64,000 nt of DNA from Thermohalobaculum sp039026295. Lineage in GTDB: Bacteria; Pseudomonadota; Alphaproteobacteria; Rhodobacterales; Rhodobacteraceae. Location of the stretch: the NCBI GenBank assembly GCA_039026295.1, contig JBCCMP010000001.1, positions 1 to 64,000 of the forward strand, given 5' to 3'. Below the pieces are notes generated by a model. The model was not told the DNA's origin and did not search any database. It was given only the letters and a program-made list of their open reading frames with translations. Below are positions 32,271-39,926 of this stretch, in pieces. Numbering within the stretch: position 1 is the stretch's first letter; each line of letters starts with the position of its first letter. The position numbers and the translations under genes are program-made.

Positions 32271-33928
32271 TGCGTTGCCTCCGCACGATCCAGCCCGTCG
32301 CGCGCAATGCGCAGCTTGATCTCGAAACCATCAATGCCGCGTGGCCCCTTGGCCCGCGCGACACTCTGATCCGCAATCGAGAGCCCCATTGGCCGCAGTC
32401 CCTCGTTCAGCGATGTCACGAAACTCTCTGCACCGACCTCGGTGACTGACCAAGCCGTCGCGATGAATGTCTCTGACAGATGCCGCGCCTCCTTGATCGA
32501 CTGCATGATCAGGCCCGGATGTGCCGCACCTTTCAGCGCATTCATGATACCGATCGGCAATTCGTGGCGGCGTTGCTGCAGATAGGTGACCATCTGGTCA
32601 CGCTCGGACAGGTCGGCCAGTTCGGCCTTCGCGGTGTCGACCGACGAAATCAGTGTCGTGACCCTCTGTGCCGCGGACTGCAGCTGCCGGGCGATCGCGT
32701 TCTTCTGATCGAACTCATCGTCAAGCGCGGCCAGGTCGTTCTGCAGCATGGCCGCCTTCAACCTGTTGTGCGCCTCCATCCCGGCGGCGCCGAAGATGCA
32801 GAGCAGGATCAGCGCCACCCGGTAGAAATCCGGGTTCTTCAGCAGCGGCTTTGCCGGATCCTTCGGCGCGATCCGGGGCGCACGCGCCCGTCCGTCCCCC
32901 AGTTCCAGCGCCTGCGCCGCCAACCCGGTCAGGGCGGTCTTTGCCCAGTCGGCATGCAGCACCGCGCCGGGCACATAGTCCTGGATCAGGTTGCCCGCAT
33001 GCGCGTCGAAGCCGTAGGCAACGACGCTGTCCGCCGCAGGTTCGTCAAAAATACGCCCGATCACGGTGGTCTCGTCGGCTGTCGCTGCCGACAGATCAAG
33101 CAGGCGCAGCGTTTCGATACCCGCATCGCCGGTGCGGCGGACCATCACTGCGCCGGCATGGCGTTCAAGCGTCAGGACCGATCCCAGATTTGTATCGCCC
33201 TGCTTTGCCTGGCCGTTTGTATCGGCCGGGGCCAGACCCCAGCCGGGCAGAAGGCCGGTCAGCTTGATCTTGTTCTTCCGGAAAGCCTCGACCCAGAGCG
33301 TTCTGTCGGGATCGGGAATGGCCGAGATAAGCCAGCCAAACTGCTTGTCAGACCCGTCGGTGCCCGCGCCCCGCCAGCCGCAGGCCGGCAGGCTCACGGG
33401 CTGAGCGATGCGTTCCTGCACATCGATGGCCATATCGCGCGCCGCCCGGTCGATCAGCCCCAGCCGCAGCGCAATGTCCTGCACCCGCCCGAGAGGCAGT
33501 CCGGGCGAACGGGTTGCCTCGATCTCGGCCCGAACCTGTTCGGCCTGCTCCGGGGTCAGGGCTCCGTTCTGCTGAAGGACATCGCCCACGGTCCAGTCCG
33601 GCAGGTAGGCGAAACTCGGTTCTGCCTCCCACCGCGCAAGCTCGCGCATCTGGTGATAGGATCTCGGGCGCGCCGGATCGACCGGCAGTTCCGAGCGCAT
33701 GAAGACGGCACGGTCGGTGGCAAAAAGCGCCGCCTTCGGGACCGAGGTAGTGCTGCGCAGGGCGGCAACGATCTCGGCCAATGCATCGGCCGGGTTTGCC
33801 GCGGCAGACTGCGCCTGCGCCAGCATCTGCGGCGCTCCCTTTAACCGGCGAAAAACCGCGCCGTGGGTCACCACGCCATCCGTGTAAACCGCGAAGGCCT
33901 TGCCGGAAGAGAAAGAGAGAACGCTCAT
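32267..33928 (-). CDS. Fused PilM-PilN / GspL-like platform protein
   Basis: A 553-residue protein with a long cytoplasmic part (about 1-370), a single transmembrane helix (NPDFYRVALILLCIFGAAGM) and then a coiled coil and periplasmic domain (LDDEFDQKNAIARQLQSAAQ; GLIMQSIKEARHLSETFIATAW). In T4P these parts are separate (PilM and PilN); in T2SS one GspL combines them. The N terminus SVLSFSSGKAFAVYTDGVVT fits the actin-like first strand, but similarity is weak. It overlaps both neighbours by four bases, so stoichiometric expression with the pseudopilin and PilO-like protein is expected. Confidence 0.65.
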   Translation of the reverse strand: MSVLSFSSGKAFAVYTDGVVTHGAVFRRLKGAPQMLAQAQSAAANPADALAEIVAALRSTTSVPKAALFATDRAVFMRSELPVDPARPRSYHQMRELARWEAEPSFAYLPDWTVGDVLQQNGALTPEQAEQVRAEIEATRSPGLPLGRVQDIALRLGLIDRAARDMAIDVQERIAQPVSLPACGWRGAGTDGSDKQFGWLISAIPDPDRTLWVEAFRKNKIKLTGLLPGWGLAPADTNGQAKQGDTNLGSVLTLERHAGAVMVRRTGDAGIETLRLLDLSAATADETTVIGRIFDEPAADSVVAYGFDAHAGNLIQDYVPGAVLHADWAKTALTGLAAQALELGDGRARAPRIAPKDPAKPLLKNPDFYRVALILLCIFGAAGMEAHNRLKAAMLQNDLAALDDEFDQKNAIARQLQSAAQRVTTLISSVDTAKAELADLSERDQMVTYLQQRRHELPIGIMNALKGAAHPGLIMQSIKEARHLSETFIATAWSVTEVGAESFVTSLNEGLRPMGLSIADQSVARAKGPRGIDGFEIKLRIARDGLDRAEATQ

Positions 33929-34998
33929 GGGAATGGGATCGTTATCGGCAGCGGTGGCACGTTCAGCGCATGTCGCGGCAACAGAAGAAAGGACCGGTTT
34001 CCCCGGACCCTTGGCTCGAATCTGGGATTATCAGTCCCTGGGATGTCGCAAATGCCCGTCGGATCCGGGTCAAACACCACAAATCCCCGCTGCCCAGCGG
34101 TTACTGTTGTATCTGGTGGGAAGGTGTGTGTCGCCGTCAGCGAGTCACCGGCCGGGACCGTTCCTGCAACCTGACCAGCTGAAACAGCCCATTCACTCGG
34201 GGAAGTCTGAGAGGGATGGATTACGCCGATACAAAGATCGAATGCCGCTTCGCTCGAGGTCGAGTTCATGAGGCGAATCGACAGCGACATCCCGTCCAGA
34301 TCTACCTGCCAATCCTGAGAGCCAATCGCATCGATTGAACTGTCTTCATCGTAGATGCTCGGATCCGCTTCAGTCCCGATGCTTCGGTTCCGACCGAGGG
34401 TCGTGACGTTGAACGTGTTCGACGCCGTCGATACGTTCCATCCGTTCTCGACGAAATCCTCGGTGGCTGTCGTCGCATACGACGATCCCCGCGCGGCGTT
34501 CCCCCATGCGTCATCGAAATTGGTAAGCGACCCTTTGATGTATGGACCACGCCATCCAGCAGCCAACAGAACTATGTCGCCGTCGCTGAAATTCAGAGTT
34601 GAGTCCGCATCAAAGTAGGCACCTGCCGTGTCCGTTCCGTCAGAACCGGAGAAGTCCGCATAGAGCGGTAGAATGATGTCGTCGGAAACGATGTTCGGGT
34701 TACAGTCCACATCCGGTTCAAACAACGCCTCCAGACACGGCGGCAACTGCCCCACATCGGCGACGTACCCCGAGATCATCGGCGAACCGTTCACGGTCAG
34801 GCTGGGGTCGCCCACGATGGCGCGCCGGATGGCGGCCAGCCGCGTCTCGGTCAACTCGTACCGCATCTGGCTGGTATCGTGATCGACCGCGTCGATCGCC
34901 ACATAGGCTGCCACTGACAGGATCGCGACCACCACCAGAACTTCAAGCAGGCTGAACCCTGCCCGGGCGCTGCGGATGACGCGATGCACCACGGTCAT
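33925..34998 (-). CDS. Type IV prepilin-like protein (large, GspG-like features)
   Basis: A 357-residue prepilin. The class III leader is MTVVHRVIRSARAG before the cut site G/F, then FSLLEVLVVVAILSVAAYVA with Glu at position +5. The body includes GWRGPYIKGSLTNFDDAWGN, resembling the conserved GPY and DPWGN loops of GspG pseudopilins. It is two to three times longer than a usual pilin, suggesting an added surface domain. It should be processed by the peptidase of the same operon. Overlaps the platform gene by four bases (ATGA). Confidence 0.85.
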   Translation of the reverse strand: MTVVHRVIRSARAGFSLLEVLVVVAILSVAAYVAIDAVDHDTSQMRYELTETRLAAIRRAIVGDPSLTVNGSPMISGYVADVGQLPPCLEALFEPDVDCNPNIVSDDIILPLYADFSGSDGTDTAGAYFDADSTLNFSDGDIVLLAAGWRGPYIKGSLTNFDDAWGNAARGSSYATTATEDFVENGWNVSTASNTFNVTTLGRNRSIGTEADPSIYDEDSSIDAIGSQDWQVDLDGMSLSIRLMNSTSSEAAFDLCIGVIHPSQTSPSEWAVSAGQVAGTVPAGDSLTATHTFPPDTTVTAGQRGFVVFDPDPTGICDIPGTDNPRFEPRVRGNRSFLLLPRHALNVPPLPITIPFP

Positions 34999-35002
34999 CG
35001 CC

Positions 35003-35515
35003 TCAGATCACCGAGTCTACGATGATCGCCGGCCCTTTGGCGTAGGTGTAGATGTGGAAGCCCGTCAGATCGACGGGCTCGCCGGTCACGCCCTCGGCTG
35101 TCAGCGCGTCGACCGCTTCGTCCCAGACATAGACCGGGATGACATTGCCGTCGGCGGCCTCGACGAACATCCGGTGACCGACCTTTGGCAGAGGCTCGAC
35201 CTTCATGATCGACAGCGCCGTGTAGACGTATTCCACCTCGATCGCCTCGGGCGCCCGCATGATGGTGCCCGAGAACTGGATCGCATCCGGGGCGATGATC
35301 TCGCGCGTTCCTTCTTTCCGCGGACGCGTCTCTGCCACGAAACGATCAAGCGCCACAACCTTGCGGCCCTCAAGCGGTATCTCCAGCATGCCCGTGCGCC
35401 CGATCGTATGCGAGCGTTGATATTCAGGGTCCTGCAGCCGCCAGGATTCATAGAAAGTGTACCCTGCGACGCCCAGAGAGGCGACGAGAATACCGATCAG
35501 GATAACTTTTTTCAC
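35003..35515 (-). CDS. Membrane-anchored protein of the pilus cluster, unknown function
   Basis: A 170-residue protein starting with a short charged segment and one hydrophobic helix (MKKVILIGILVASLGVAGYT), which is either an anchor or an uncleaved signal. The rest is a predicted beta-rich extracytoplasmic domain (GMLEIPLEGRKVVALDRFVA, AIQFSGTIMRAPEAIEVEYV). I do not recognise the family. It sits 4 bases before one prepilin gene and 12 bases after another, inside the pilin block, so it is probably an assembly or minor structural component. Confidence 0.7.
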   Translation of the reverse strand: MKKVILIGILVASLGVAGYTFYESWRLQDPEYQRSHTIGRTGMLEIPLEGRKVVALDRFVAETRPRKEGTREIIAPDAIQFSGTIMRAPEAIEVEYVYTALSIMKVEPLPKVGHRMFVEAADGNVIPVYVWDEAVDALTAEGVTGEPVDLTGFHIYTYAKGPAIIVDSVI

Positions 35516-35527
35516 GAGAACCCCCGT

Positions 35528-36358
35528 TTAGTTGGATCGTCCGATATTGATCACGATGTCGTCGCCGCTGCCGCGCCCGTCGTCGACGGCGTCTCCGTCG
35601 CTGTCGCCCGCCTCATAGACCCCGTCCGGACCGGCACTGACCAGACAAGGTACGACGCAGCCTTGCACAACGCCGACGGCGGTATCCGCGCTGAAATAGT
35701 AGTAGGGGCGTCCGAGGTTTGGATCGAATTCAACGTTGCCGCCAGCATTTACCCAACGGAAATAATCTCCGATCGGCTGCGCGGCGAATGTGTCGCCAAT
35801 GGCACGAACCCCGCATGCAGCCTGATCCAGAGGACAGCCGTTCGAAAACGTGCCTTGTTCGGGAAAACCGGTGCCGCTTGGTTGCAGATTTGTTCCAACA
35901 TTGACGCGCAAGGCATCCAGCTCGGTCACATACGGGCCATTCCAGCCTGTGCCGCTGTCCTCGTCAAATTCCATGATTTGGCGAACGACCCGCGTACCTG
36001 CATCATCGAATTCGGTGAACGATGGTTCGAAGAGCTGGCGCAAGTTTGCAGGGCTCTGGTCAAAGGTGCCGTCGTCTCCGTCGCCCGCGTCTGTCGAGGC
36101 CACGCCATCGAAAGTCGTGTCGAACGGCCCCTGTTTCGGAAAGTACCCCGTATCGGCCCGGAAGCGCTGGATGGCGGAAACTATCTGACGCATTTCGGAA
36201 CGCACCAGCGCTTCTTCCGCGTCATCGTTCACGCCGGTGTAGACCTGGACGCCGATGCCTGCGACCGCCGCGATGATGCCGAGCACTACGAGCAATTCGA
36301 GCAGCGTCAGCCCGCCTTGGGACTGTCGTGCGTACCGCAGTTTCCCAATTCGCCGCAT
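35528..36358 (-). CDS. GspG/PilA-like type IV prepilin
   Basis: A 276-residue prepilin with leader MRRIGKLRYARQSQGG and mature N terminus LTLLELLVVLGIIAAVAGIGV (Glu+5). The globular part has the GspG-like pattern RFRADTGYFPKQG, GWNGPYV, GRPYYYFSA and SAGPDGVYEAGDSDGDAVDD, the last an acidic, probably calcium-binding loop as in GspG. Four cysteines (GCPLDQAACG; GCVVPC) could form disulfides. ATG 36358 is used; the frame opens with a GTG three codons earlier. Longer than a typical GspG (about 140 residues). Confidence 0.87.
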   Translation of the reverse strand: MRRIGKLRYARQSQGGLTLLELLVVLGIIAAVAGIGVQVYTGVNDDAEEALVRSEMRQIVSAIQRFRADTGYFPKQGPFDTTFDGVASTDAGDGDDGTFDQSPANLRQLFEPSFTEFDDAGTRVVRQIMEFDEDSGTGWNGPYVTELDALRVNVGTNLQPSGTGFPEQGTFSNGCPLDQAACGVRAIGDTFAAQPIGDYFRWVNAGGNVEFDPNLGRPYYYFSADTAVGVVQGCVVPCLVSAGPDGVYEAGDSDGDAVDDGRGSGDDIVINIGRSN

Positions 36359-36441
36359 CACAACCACCGGCCTTCAAGGAGCCAACCGGGCCAGCGAACC
36401 GGCCCGGTCGAGATTCATGAAAAGCGTATCAAGCCAGAGGC

Positions 36442-37449
36442 TTAGATCGTGTTACGGGTTCCGTCCCACTCGCCCAGCTCTTCTTCCTTGGTGTCGCCCG
36501 CACCGTCGATGACGCCGGAGATGACGACCTGGTCGACAGGCGTGATCGTATCCGGAACCGTCGCGGCGCCGGTGCTGTCGGTCAGCGTCGCGATGTGGAA
36601 GAGGATGAAGAACCGGTTGTACTCGTCCCGCGCAACATGGCGGTAAACCGGAACCGAAGTCAGACCACCCACTTCGCTTGCGTCGAACAGGTTCGACGAC
36701 GGACCTGCGCCGACAACCATCATGATCTCAGCGCCGATTTCGCTGTTCGCAAGATCGACACCACCAGCGTCGGCCGCGTTGAATGCAGGCTCCGGAACTT
36801 CCGAACCCATAACGCGCTCGTTGCCGCCAGACCACACCATGACAACTTCGCTTCCGTTCGTGGCCGCAGGATTGAGTTCACGCGAGAAGCCGCAGCCGTT
36901 TGCCGCCGGGCTCAAGAACAGGTTGCCTGCTACGACCGCATTTGCGCGGCTGTTGATCAGCGCCTGCAAGTCGTTGCATGCGATGCCAGCGGAATCTTCA
37001 GGTCCGCCACCGACGACTGATCCGTCAGGGTTGGCTGGGAAGGATGTATTCACATAGCGAAGGCTGTTGATCCCTACATCGTTGAGCGGTGCAGCCAATG
37101 CATCGGTCAGCGCGAAGGGTGTCAGGTCGCCAACCCCGTCGGCAGCGGTGGTGAAAGCCGCACCAAGCCGGCTAAGAGGCACCGCTGCGGTTGCGTCGGT
37201 CCCTGCGACCTCCATCAGCGAATCAAAGTTGTCAGGGTACGCATTGTTGGTGGGCAGCGCGCGGAAGGTCATGATGCCTTCGTTAAGCTCGTCCATCATC
37301 AGGACGTGAGCCGCGGCCGAAGCGCGCGCCGTGGTGTCTTGCAGGGCAAGGGTTGCAGTGCCTGCAACCGCGGCCATGATGCCGACGGTGACCAGCAGTT
37401 CAAGCAGCGTGAAGCCGCCCTGATCCTTGCGGATTTGAGGTTCAGTCAT
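36442..37449 (-). CDS. Type IV prepilin, first gene of the pilus operon
   Basis: A 335-residue prepilin. Leader MTEPQIRKDQGG, cut before FTLLELLVTVGIMAAVAGTA (Glu+5). The mature body is rich in small residues and acidic turns and has two cysteine-containing stretches (GIACNDLQALI; ANGCGFSRELN). The C-terminal half contains DEYNRFFILFHIATLTDSTG. GGAG lies 6 bases before the ATG. As the operon's first gene, behind a long GC-rich leader able to fold (37495-37640), it is a candidate for the major pilin, although it is unusually large. Confidence 0.85.
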   Translation of the reverse strand: MTEPQIRKDQGGFTLLELLVTVGIMAAVAGTATLALQDTTARASAAAHVLMMDELNEGIMTFRALPTNNAYPDNFDSLMEVAGTDATAAVPLSRLGAAFTTAADGVGDLTPFALTDALAAPLNDVGINSLRYVNTSFPANPDGSVVGGGPEDSAGIACNDLQALINSRANAVVAGNLFLSPAANGCGFSRELNPAATNGSEVVMVWSGGNERVMGSEVPEPAFNAADAGGVDLANSEIGAEIMMVVGAGPSSNLFDASEVGGLTSVPVYRHVARDEYNRFFILFHIATLTDSTGAATVPDTITPVDQVVISGVIDGAGDTKEEELGEWDGTRNTI

Positions 37450-37494
37450 GGAGTTACTCCGTATCCCGTGTCATTTGTGATAGGACGCCGGATT

Positions 37495-37640
37495 TCCCCC
37501 ACGGAAACTCCTGGTGCCGGTGTTTCGGCCTTACTGGCCCGTTGGCCAGAGCGGTCGTCAGGTAAGTCCACCAGGGGTTGCACCCTGCGCGTTCTGCACC
37601 GCCGCTCTTCAGCTATCCTTAACGAATCGCGACCTTGCGT
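37495..37640 (-). ncRNA. Candidate structured 5' leader of the pilus operon
   Basis: On the minus strand several helices can form: CTGGCC-AACG-GGCCAG (tetraloop hairpin, 37549-37534), CAGGG-TGCAAC-CCCTG, GCCG-AAACAC-CGGC, a 7-bp closing helix AGAGCGG with CCGCTCT (37608-37602 with 37554-37548), and a crossing 7-bp match CCTGGTG with CACCAGG (37575-37569 with 37516-37510). The crossing pair would be a pseudoknot or an alternative fold. I do not recognise it as a known riboswitch. In G+C-rich DNA some of these pairings can occur by chance. Confidence 0.35.
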
Positions 37641-37899
37641 TTTTAAACCTGATCGCGGTGTAGGTATTTTAGGGTTGCGTTTACCGCTGTCAAATCCCCG
37701 GCACCGGATCAGGTGGTGTTTTTTGTCGCAAGGTCTTGAACTCCCGATCGAAACTTTTGCGCGGCGCGCGTGCCGGCTGTCGCGTGCGCTCTCCGGCATT
37801 TCCGCGCAACGCATTGACGGATGCGGCTAACACACCCTGCCTGATGCGCAGCATGGCCCGGCCAGCAGCCCGGGCGTTCTTTCGGTAGACAATGGCGGT
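37641..37899. other. Divergent promoter region between the pilus operon and parB-like gene
   Basis: Contains a locally A+T-richer stretch (around 37610-37690, with TTTTTAAACC and TTTTAGGG) where promoters for either side could lie. No confident -35/-10 pair was chosen. Confidence 0.35.
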
Positions 37900-38886
37900 A
37901 TGACGACGATGCAAAGCTCCACCCAACACAGTTCCACCCGACACAGCTCCACCCGACACAGCTCCACCCACTATAGCTCCCGCCAACGGTGCGAACCCCG
38001 GCCCGCGGCGTGGCAACCGGTTCTTCTGCCGGTTTCTGACATCGATGCCGACGCCTTGACCCGCGACCGCATGGTGATCGACGAGGCCGGCATGGCGGAA
38101 CTGACGGCCTCGGTCCGGGAACACGGCGTTCGATCCGCCATAGAGGTGATGCCGACCGCCGACGGCCGCTATGCGCTTGTGTCCGGTCTGAGACGCCTGC
38201 GGGCCGTCATATCGCTGACCGGCCCCGATGCCCGGATCCCGGCGGTCATTCTCTCCGGCCGGTCCCGGCAGGACGCCTATGCGGCGATGGTCGAAGAGAA
38301 CGAGATCCGCGCCGATCTCAGCCCTTACGAGCGCGGCCGGATCGCGGCCGTCGCTGCGGAAGAGGGCGTGTTCCCGGATCTGAAAGCAGCCGTTGACCAC
38401 CTTTTTGCCGCGTCTCCAAAGGCAAAGCGGTCGAAAATTCGGGCACTTGGCCGGGTTCATCAGTGGTTGGGTGACATTCTGATCGCGCCGCATCTGCTGG
38501 GGGAACGGATCTGTCTGCGGATGGCTCGGGCGATCAGCGAACATGGAATTCCGGCCGTGCGTGCCGTCTTGCAAACCGGGTCTGGCGTGCAGGTCGAGGG
38601 GCGCGTTTCCTGCGGCGCGGACGAGATCGCCGCCGGGCTTGACCGGTTGACGAACGCCGCACCCGTGGCCGCACCCAGCTCCAAACCCAGCGCCAGACAT
38701 GATGCCAAACCCGTCGAGACGTGCGGTGCCGGTTCTGAAGACCGGATCGATCTGGGCCAAGGACTGACGCTGCACCTCCGGCGCATCGAGCACGGCGTTC
38801 ACATCGGTCTGAGGGGCAGGCGGATTGACGATGCCCTTGTCGAGGAACTGGTGGAATCGCTGCGCCGGGTCCTCGTTGGCCCTTAG
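37900..38886 (+). CDS. ParB/RepB-like DNA-binding protein with repeated N terminus
   Basis: A 328-residue protein. The ParB N-terminal domain spans about residues 45-125 (LLPVSDIDADALTRDRMVID, GVRSAIEVMPTADGRYALVSGLRRLRA, VEENEIRADLSPYERGRIAA in parts). The HTH region follows, and the C-terminal tail resembles RepB-type ParBs of alphaproteobacterial repABC plasmids. No ParA partner is adjacent. The N terminus has an in-frame 15-bp tandem array encoding SSTQH-SSTRH-SSTRH-SSTHY. A 30-bp perfect palindrome lies 17 bases past the stop and could be its binding site. It sits between the two divergent halves of the pilus cluster; a link to pilus function is unproven. Confidence 0.8.
   Translation: MTTMQSSTQHSSTRHSSTRHSSTHYSSRQRCEPRPAAWQPVLLPVSDIDADALTRDRMVIDEAGMAELTASVREHGVRSAIEVMPTADGRYALVSGLRRLRAVISLTGPDARIPAVILSGRSRQDAYAAMVEENEIRADLSPYERGRIAAVAAEEGVFPDLKAAVDHLFAASPKAKRSKIRALGRVHQWLGDILIAPHLLGERICLRMARAISEHGIPAVRAVLQTGSGVQVEGRVSCGADEIAAGLDRLTNAAPVAAPSSKPSARHDAKPVETCGAGSEDRIDLGQGLTLHLRRIEHGVHIGLRGRRIDDALVEELVESLRRVLVGP
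37915..37989 (+). repeat. 15-bp in-frame tandem array in the parB-like gene start
   Basis: AGCTCCACCCAACAC, AGTTCCACCCGACAC, AGCTCCACCCGACAC, AGCTCCACCCACTAT and a diverged fifth copy. Begins five codons after the ATG and encodes a serine/threonine/histidine pentapeptide repeat. Confidence 0.95.
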
Positions 38887-38902
38887 CGGCGTTCAGGCGA
38901 AA

Positions 38903-38932
38903 TTAACGAGTTGCGCGCGCGCAACTCGTTAA
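38903..38932. promoter_or_regulatory. 30-bp perfect palindrome downstream of the parB-like gene
   Basis: Half-site TTAACGAGTTGCGCG followed directly by its exact reverse complement, with no spacer. As RNA the hairpin would have almost no loop and no T-run follows, so it is an odd terminator; as DNA it suits a dimeric binding protein, such as the adjacent ParB-like protein. Either reading is possible. Confidence 0.6.
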
Positions 38933-39186
38933 CAGGGGATGATTTCGAGCGCTGCGAAGACGGAGCGACTGCGGCGCCGCGGCAGGTGGCAAACGCGCAC
39001 GACCCGTGCCTGGGCGCCATGGTCTGTCTCCCCCGAAAGCGGTCGCGCGACAATGTGTGACCGAAAGCGAGACAACAGCGGGGCTTGTGTCGCCGGTTAA
39101 ACTTTTGATAACACCGCGCCATTGCGGAGCCAGACTGATCAGCCAGCATACTTTTTTATCCGGCACAAAGATCGGTGGGGAGATCA

Positions 39187-39399
39187 ATGGCTGTCGCACA
39201 TCCTGAACCTGACGAGAATACCCGTTTTGCTGACCTGAACAGCGATGTGCTGGACAGGATTCATGCATCCTACCGGGACATGATCCTGCACGACGGATAC
39301 GGCGAAATGCGCGTCGAGGTCAAAATCCTGAAACGCGGTCAGAAAGAAGTGATCGTCCACTTTGGCAAGCAGTACCGGTTCGTCGTCGATGCCGGTTAA
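39187..39399 (+). CDS. Small conserved-looking protein of the secretin operon
   Basis: A 70-residue soluble protein (MAVAHPEPDENTRFADLNSD; VEVKILKRGQKEVIVHFGKQ; ends FVVDAG). ATG 39187 follows GGGGAG at a normal distance. Its end overlaps the start of the PilP-like gene by 11 bases, so it belongs to that operon. No signal peptide or transmembrane helix. Family unknown; mixed charged/beta pattern at the C terminus. Possibly a cytoplasmic helper of the machine or a small regulator. Confidence 0.65.
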   Translation: MAVAHPEPDENTRFADLNSDVLDRIHASYRDMILHDGYGEMRVEVKILKRGQKEVIVHFGKQYRFVVDAG

Positions 39400-39922
39400 C
39401 CTGCTTCAAAGCTGCGCTGCAGGCGCGGTGACGGCCGGCCGTGCGATGGCCCTGAACGGGCCCCTTTGCTGCTTTGCAGCCTGGCTGCTTTTCAGCATCG
39501 CCGCTCTGCCTGCATTTGCGCAGACCGAAGAAAGTGCGGCCGGACAGCCAGCGCAAGAGCCGTTGCCCGCCGGGCAGGTCAACGCAACATCAGAACGGGC
39601 CGATCCGTTCTCGCCAACGGAGGTCTTTGAAAATCCGACCGGTGTCAGCCCTGAGGTCCGCCAGCGCCGGTTCATTCCGTCAGCGACCCGGCCGGCCCGG
39701 CTGCCTGAATTGCGACTGCGCGGCATTGCCCGGGGCGTCGGCGATGAATCGGCCACGGTGCTGCTGGAGATCGACGGATACGGGACATACATTGTCACCG
39801 AGGGGGACACGATTTCCCTGCAGAACCTGCCCGCCGAAAATGTCATCCGGATCCGGGAGATCACTCCGATCAGCGTGATCATCGAAGCCGGATCGTTCGG
39901 CGAACTGATCGTGGTCCGGTAA
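39389..39922 (+). CDS. PilP/GspC-like periplasmic connector protein
   Basis: A 177-residue exported protein. A hydrophobic segment (PLCCFAAWLLFSIAALPAFA) ends in a signal-peptidase site or serves as an anchor. A proline/alanine-rich linker follows, then a compact beta domain about residues 105-175 (ELRLRGIARGVGDESATVLL, GYGTYIVTEGDTI, VIRIREITPISVIIEAG) similar to the PilP/HR domain that contacts the secretin. ATG 39389 overlaps the upstream gene; ATG 39443 is a plausible shorter start. Four bases before the secretin gene, in line with that role. Confidence 0.75.
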   Translation: MPVNLLQSCAAGAVTAGRAMALNGPLCCFAAWLLFSIAALPAFAQTEESAAGQPAQEPLPAGQVNATSERADPFSPTEVFENPTGVSPEVRQRRFIPSATRPARLPELRLRGIARGVGDESATVLLEIDGYGTYIVTEGDTISLQNLPAENVIRIREITPISVIIEAGSFGELIVVR

Positions 39923-39926
39923 GCCC

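Noticed and set aside
37495..37640. c-di-GMP (GEMM) riboswitch in front of the pilin gene
   Set aside because: The location is typical for one, but the conserved core segments such as GGGCAAACC and GACGCAAAGCC are absent.
38903..38932. Canonical parS site
   Set aside because: The palindrome does not match the TGTTTCACGTGAAACA-type parS sequence; any ParB link must therefore be to a different, RepB-like site.
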